Part shown: positions 12,583 to 13,463 of the stretch, one piece after another
How positions within the stretch are numbered: the stretch's first letter is position 1
Layout: every line of letters starts with the position of its first letter
Assembly: GCA_005880175.1 (NCBI GenBank)
Contig: VBJR01000080.1
Coordinates: forward strand, 1-13,463
DNA length: 13,463 bases
Origin: Chloroflexota bacterium
GTDB lineage: Bacteria > Chloroflexota > Dormibacteria > Dormibacterales > Dormibacteraceae
Reading direction: 5' to 3'
Program-made: the position numbers and the translations under genes
Notes under the pieces: generated by a model
What the model was told of the DNA's origin: nothing
Seen by the model: the letters and a program-made list of their open reading frames with translations, nothing else
Database searches by the model: none

Positions 12583-13463
12583 CCGAGGATCGTCACCTTG
12601 CCGCTGTCGCCGTCCACGCGCAGCCGGTCGCCGGTGTGGATCACCTTCGTGCCCCGGCCGGTGCCGACGACCGCCGGCAGCCCGTACTCGCGGCTGACGA
12701 TGGCCGCGTGCGACATGATGCCGCCGAGGTCGGAGACGGTGGCCTTGATCCGGCCGAAGACCGGGCCCCACGACGGGGCGGTGATCGGGCAGACCAGGAT
12801 CTCGCCCTCCTCGACGCTCGGGATCTCGTCCGGCGAGAAGATGACGCGCGCGGGGCCCTCGACGACGCCGGCCGAGGCCGCCACGCGGTCCGTCGTCAGG
12901 CCGTACAGCATGATCATGAACGGCTCGTTGATCTCCGCCGGCATCGGGCCCAGCGCCTGCTCCGGGTCCCACCTGCGCAGCACCTCGATGATCTCCCTGC
13001 GGCGCGAGATCATCGACCGCCAGTACTGCTTGCGCATCGGCGCCGAGTTGTACGCGGCCCAGTGCGTGACCAGGTCGTTCAGCGCGATCCCGACGTCCCA
13101 CCGGTTCAGGTAGAACAGGTCGTCGCGGTCCTCCAGGAGCCCGCCCTCGGCCATCCGGTCGCCGATGTCGCGCATCTTGTTCCAGAAGTGCGTGTGGTGG
13201 CGGTGCTCGATGTACATGTTGTGGTTCTCGATGTACGGCGCCACCATCCGCGCCATCTCGACGTTCTGGTCGAACGCGGCGCGGTCCTGGTCGGTCTGCA
13301 GTAAGCCGCGGTACTCGCCGGCCAGCCGGTCGCGGCGCTCCAGGATGTCCCCGGTCGGCCGGTCGATCGTCTCGCCCCGCTCCAGCCGGTCCATGTAGCC
13401 CTTCAGCGCCGCCCAGGGCACGGTCAGGTCGTCGATCCACGAGCGCTCGTGGTGGTACAGGCC
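12579..13463 (-). CDS. PEP-utilising (phosphohistidine) subunit of a split PEP-synthase-like phosphotransferase, partial
   Basis: The frame is open from the right edge with no stop, so the start lies outside; 294 residues are visible. The C-terminal mobile phosphohistidine domain is clear: VEEGEILVCPITAPSWGPVF, then DLGGIMSHAAIVSREYG with the phospho-accepting His encoded at 12708-12710, then LPAVVGTGRGTKVIHTGD and VDGDSGKV. The preceding helical region, starting around YHHERSWIDDLTVPWAALKG, with ENHNMYIEHRHHTHFWNKM and LFYLNRWDVG, is the substrate-side domain. It resembles that of the larger subunit of phenylphosphate synthase-like enzymes, which lack the pyruvate-binding barrel. It is translationally coupled to the ATP-binding subunit at 12582. 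An internal GTG at 13419-13421 is not the real start, since family-like sequence continues upstream. The operon promoter must lie beyond the right edge. Confidence 0.85.
   Translation of the reverse strand, partial: GLYHHERSWIDDLTVPWAALKGYMDRLERGETIDRPTGDILERRDRLAGEYRGLLQTDQDRAAFDQNVEMARMVAPYIENHNMYIEHRHHTHFWNKMRDIGDRMAEGGLLEDRDDLFYLNRWDVGIALNDLVTHWAAYNSAPMRKQYWRSMISRRREIIEVLRRWDPEQALGPMPAEINEPFMIMLYGLTTDRVAASAGVVEGPARVIFSPDEIPSVEEGEILVCPITAPSWGPVFGRIKATVSDLGGIMSHAAIVSREYGLPAVVGTGRGTKVIHTGDRLRVDGDSGKVTILG

Noticed and set aside
1..13463. tRNA, rRNA, CRISPR, riboswitch or insertion-sequence features
   Set aside because: No cloverleaf-like gene, regular spaced repeats or transposase was recognised. 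Every gap is short and explained by promoters or hairpins.

Overview
The window is very GC-rich, with compact genes, frequent GTG starts and 4-nt ATGA stop/start overlaps. This suggests a high-GC soil actinomycete-type bacterium (Actinomycetota, possibly Thermoleophilia or a Pseudonocardia-like lineage). No rRNA or other marker is present, so the taxonomy is inference from style only. The content is an accessory catabolic region. There are no tRNA genes, insertion sequences or CRISPR arrays.

Left part (1-5030). A leftward MarR-type regulator (143-628) is followed by a short gene cut by the left edge. It diverges from a rightward pair: an MmgE/PrpD-family protein (680-2050) and a ComA-like phosphosulfolactate synthase homologue (2060-2833). 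The 51-bp divergent gap holds a good promoter and two copies of a MarR-like operator, and neither flanking gene has a Shine-Dalgarno sequence. Next comes a second divergent pair: an intradiol (hydroxyquinol/catechol 1,2-type) dioxygenase on the minus strand (2817-3689) and a group D flavin monooxygenase with acyl-CoA dehydrogenase fold on the plus strand (3783-5030). Together they look like ring hydroxylation followed by ortho cleavage of an aromatic diol or triol.

Middle (5031-5671). A lone Uma2-family nuclease-like gene (5098-5655) converges on the right-hand operon. A 22-nt perfect palindrome, which contains both stop codons, separates them.

Right part (5666-13463). A long leftward operon enters from beyond the right edge. 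In order of transcription it encodes: a PEP-utilising phosphohistidine subunit (partial), an ATP/pyruvate-binding PEP-synthase-like subunit, a MetE-like zinc thiol-alkyltransferase, 2-oxo acid (acetoin-type) dehydrogenase E1-alpha, E1-beta and E2, a tandem-domain VOC protein, and an SDR. Five junctions overlap or abut, so the genes are probably translationally coupled. The split PEP-synthase pair resembles aryl phosphotransferases such as phenylphosphate synthase and the acetovanillone/hydroxyacetophenone kinases. A plausible reading is activation of a phenolic or hydroxylated substrate by phosphorylation, side-chain processing by the MetE-like enzyme, SDR, VOC protein and thiamine/lipoyl complex, then ring attack by the left-hand oxygenases. 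The substrate is unknown.

A striking anomaly is that three genes (the ComA-like gene, the SDR and E1-beta) each appear to have lost roughly 40 nt with a change of frame. The SDR is broken, E1-beta is fused in frame to E2, and the ComA-like protein has lost its N-terminus. This is either real decay of the cluster or a systematic sequencing/assembly artefact. It is the first thing to check before reading biology into the fusion.
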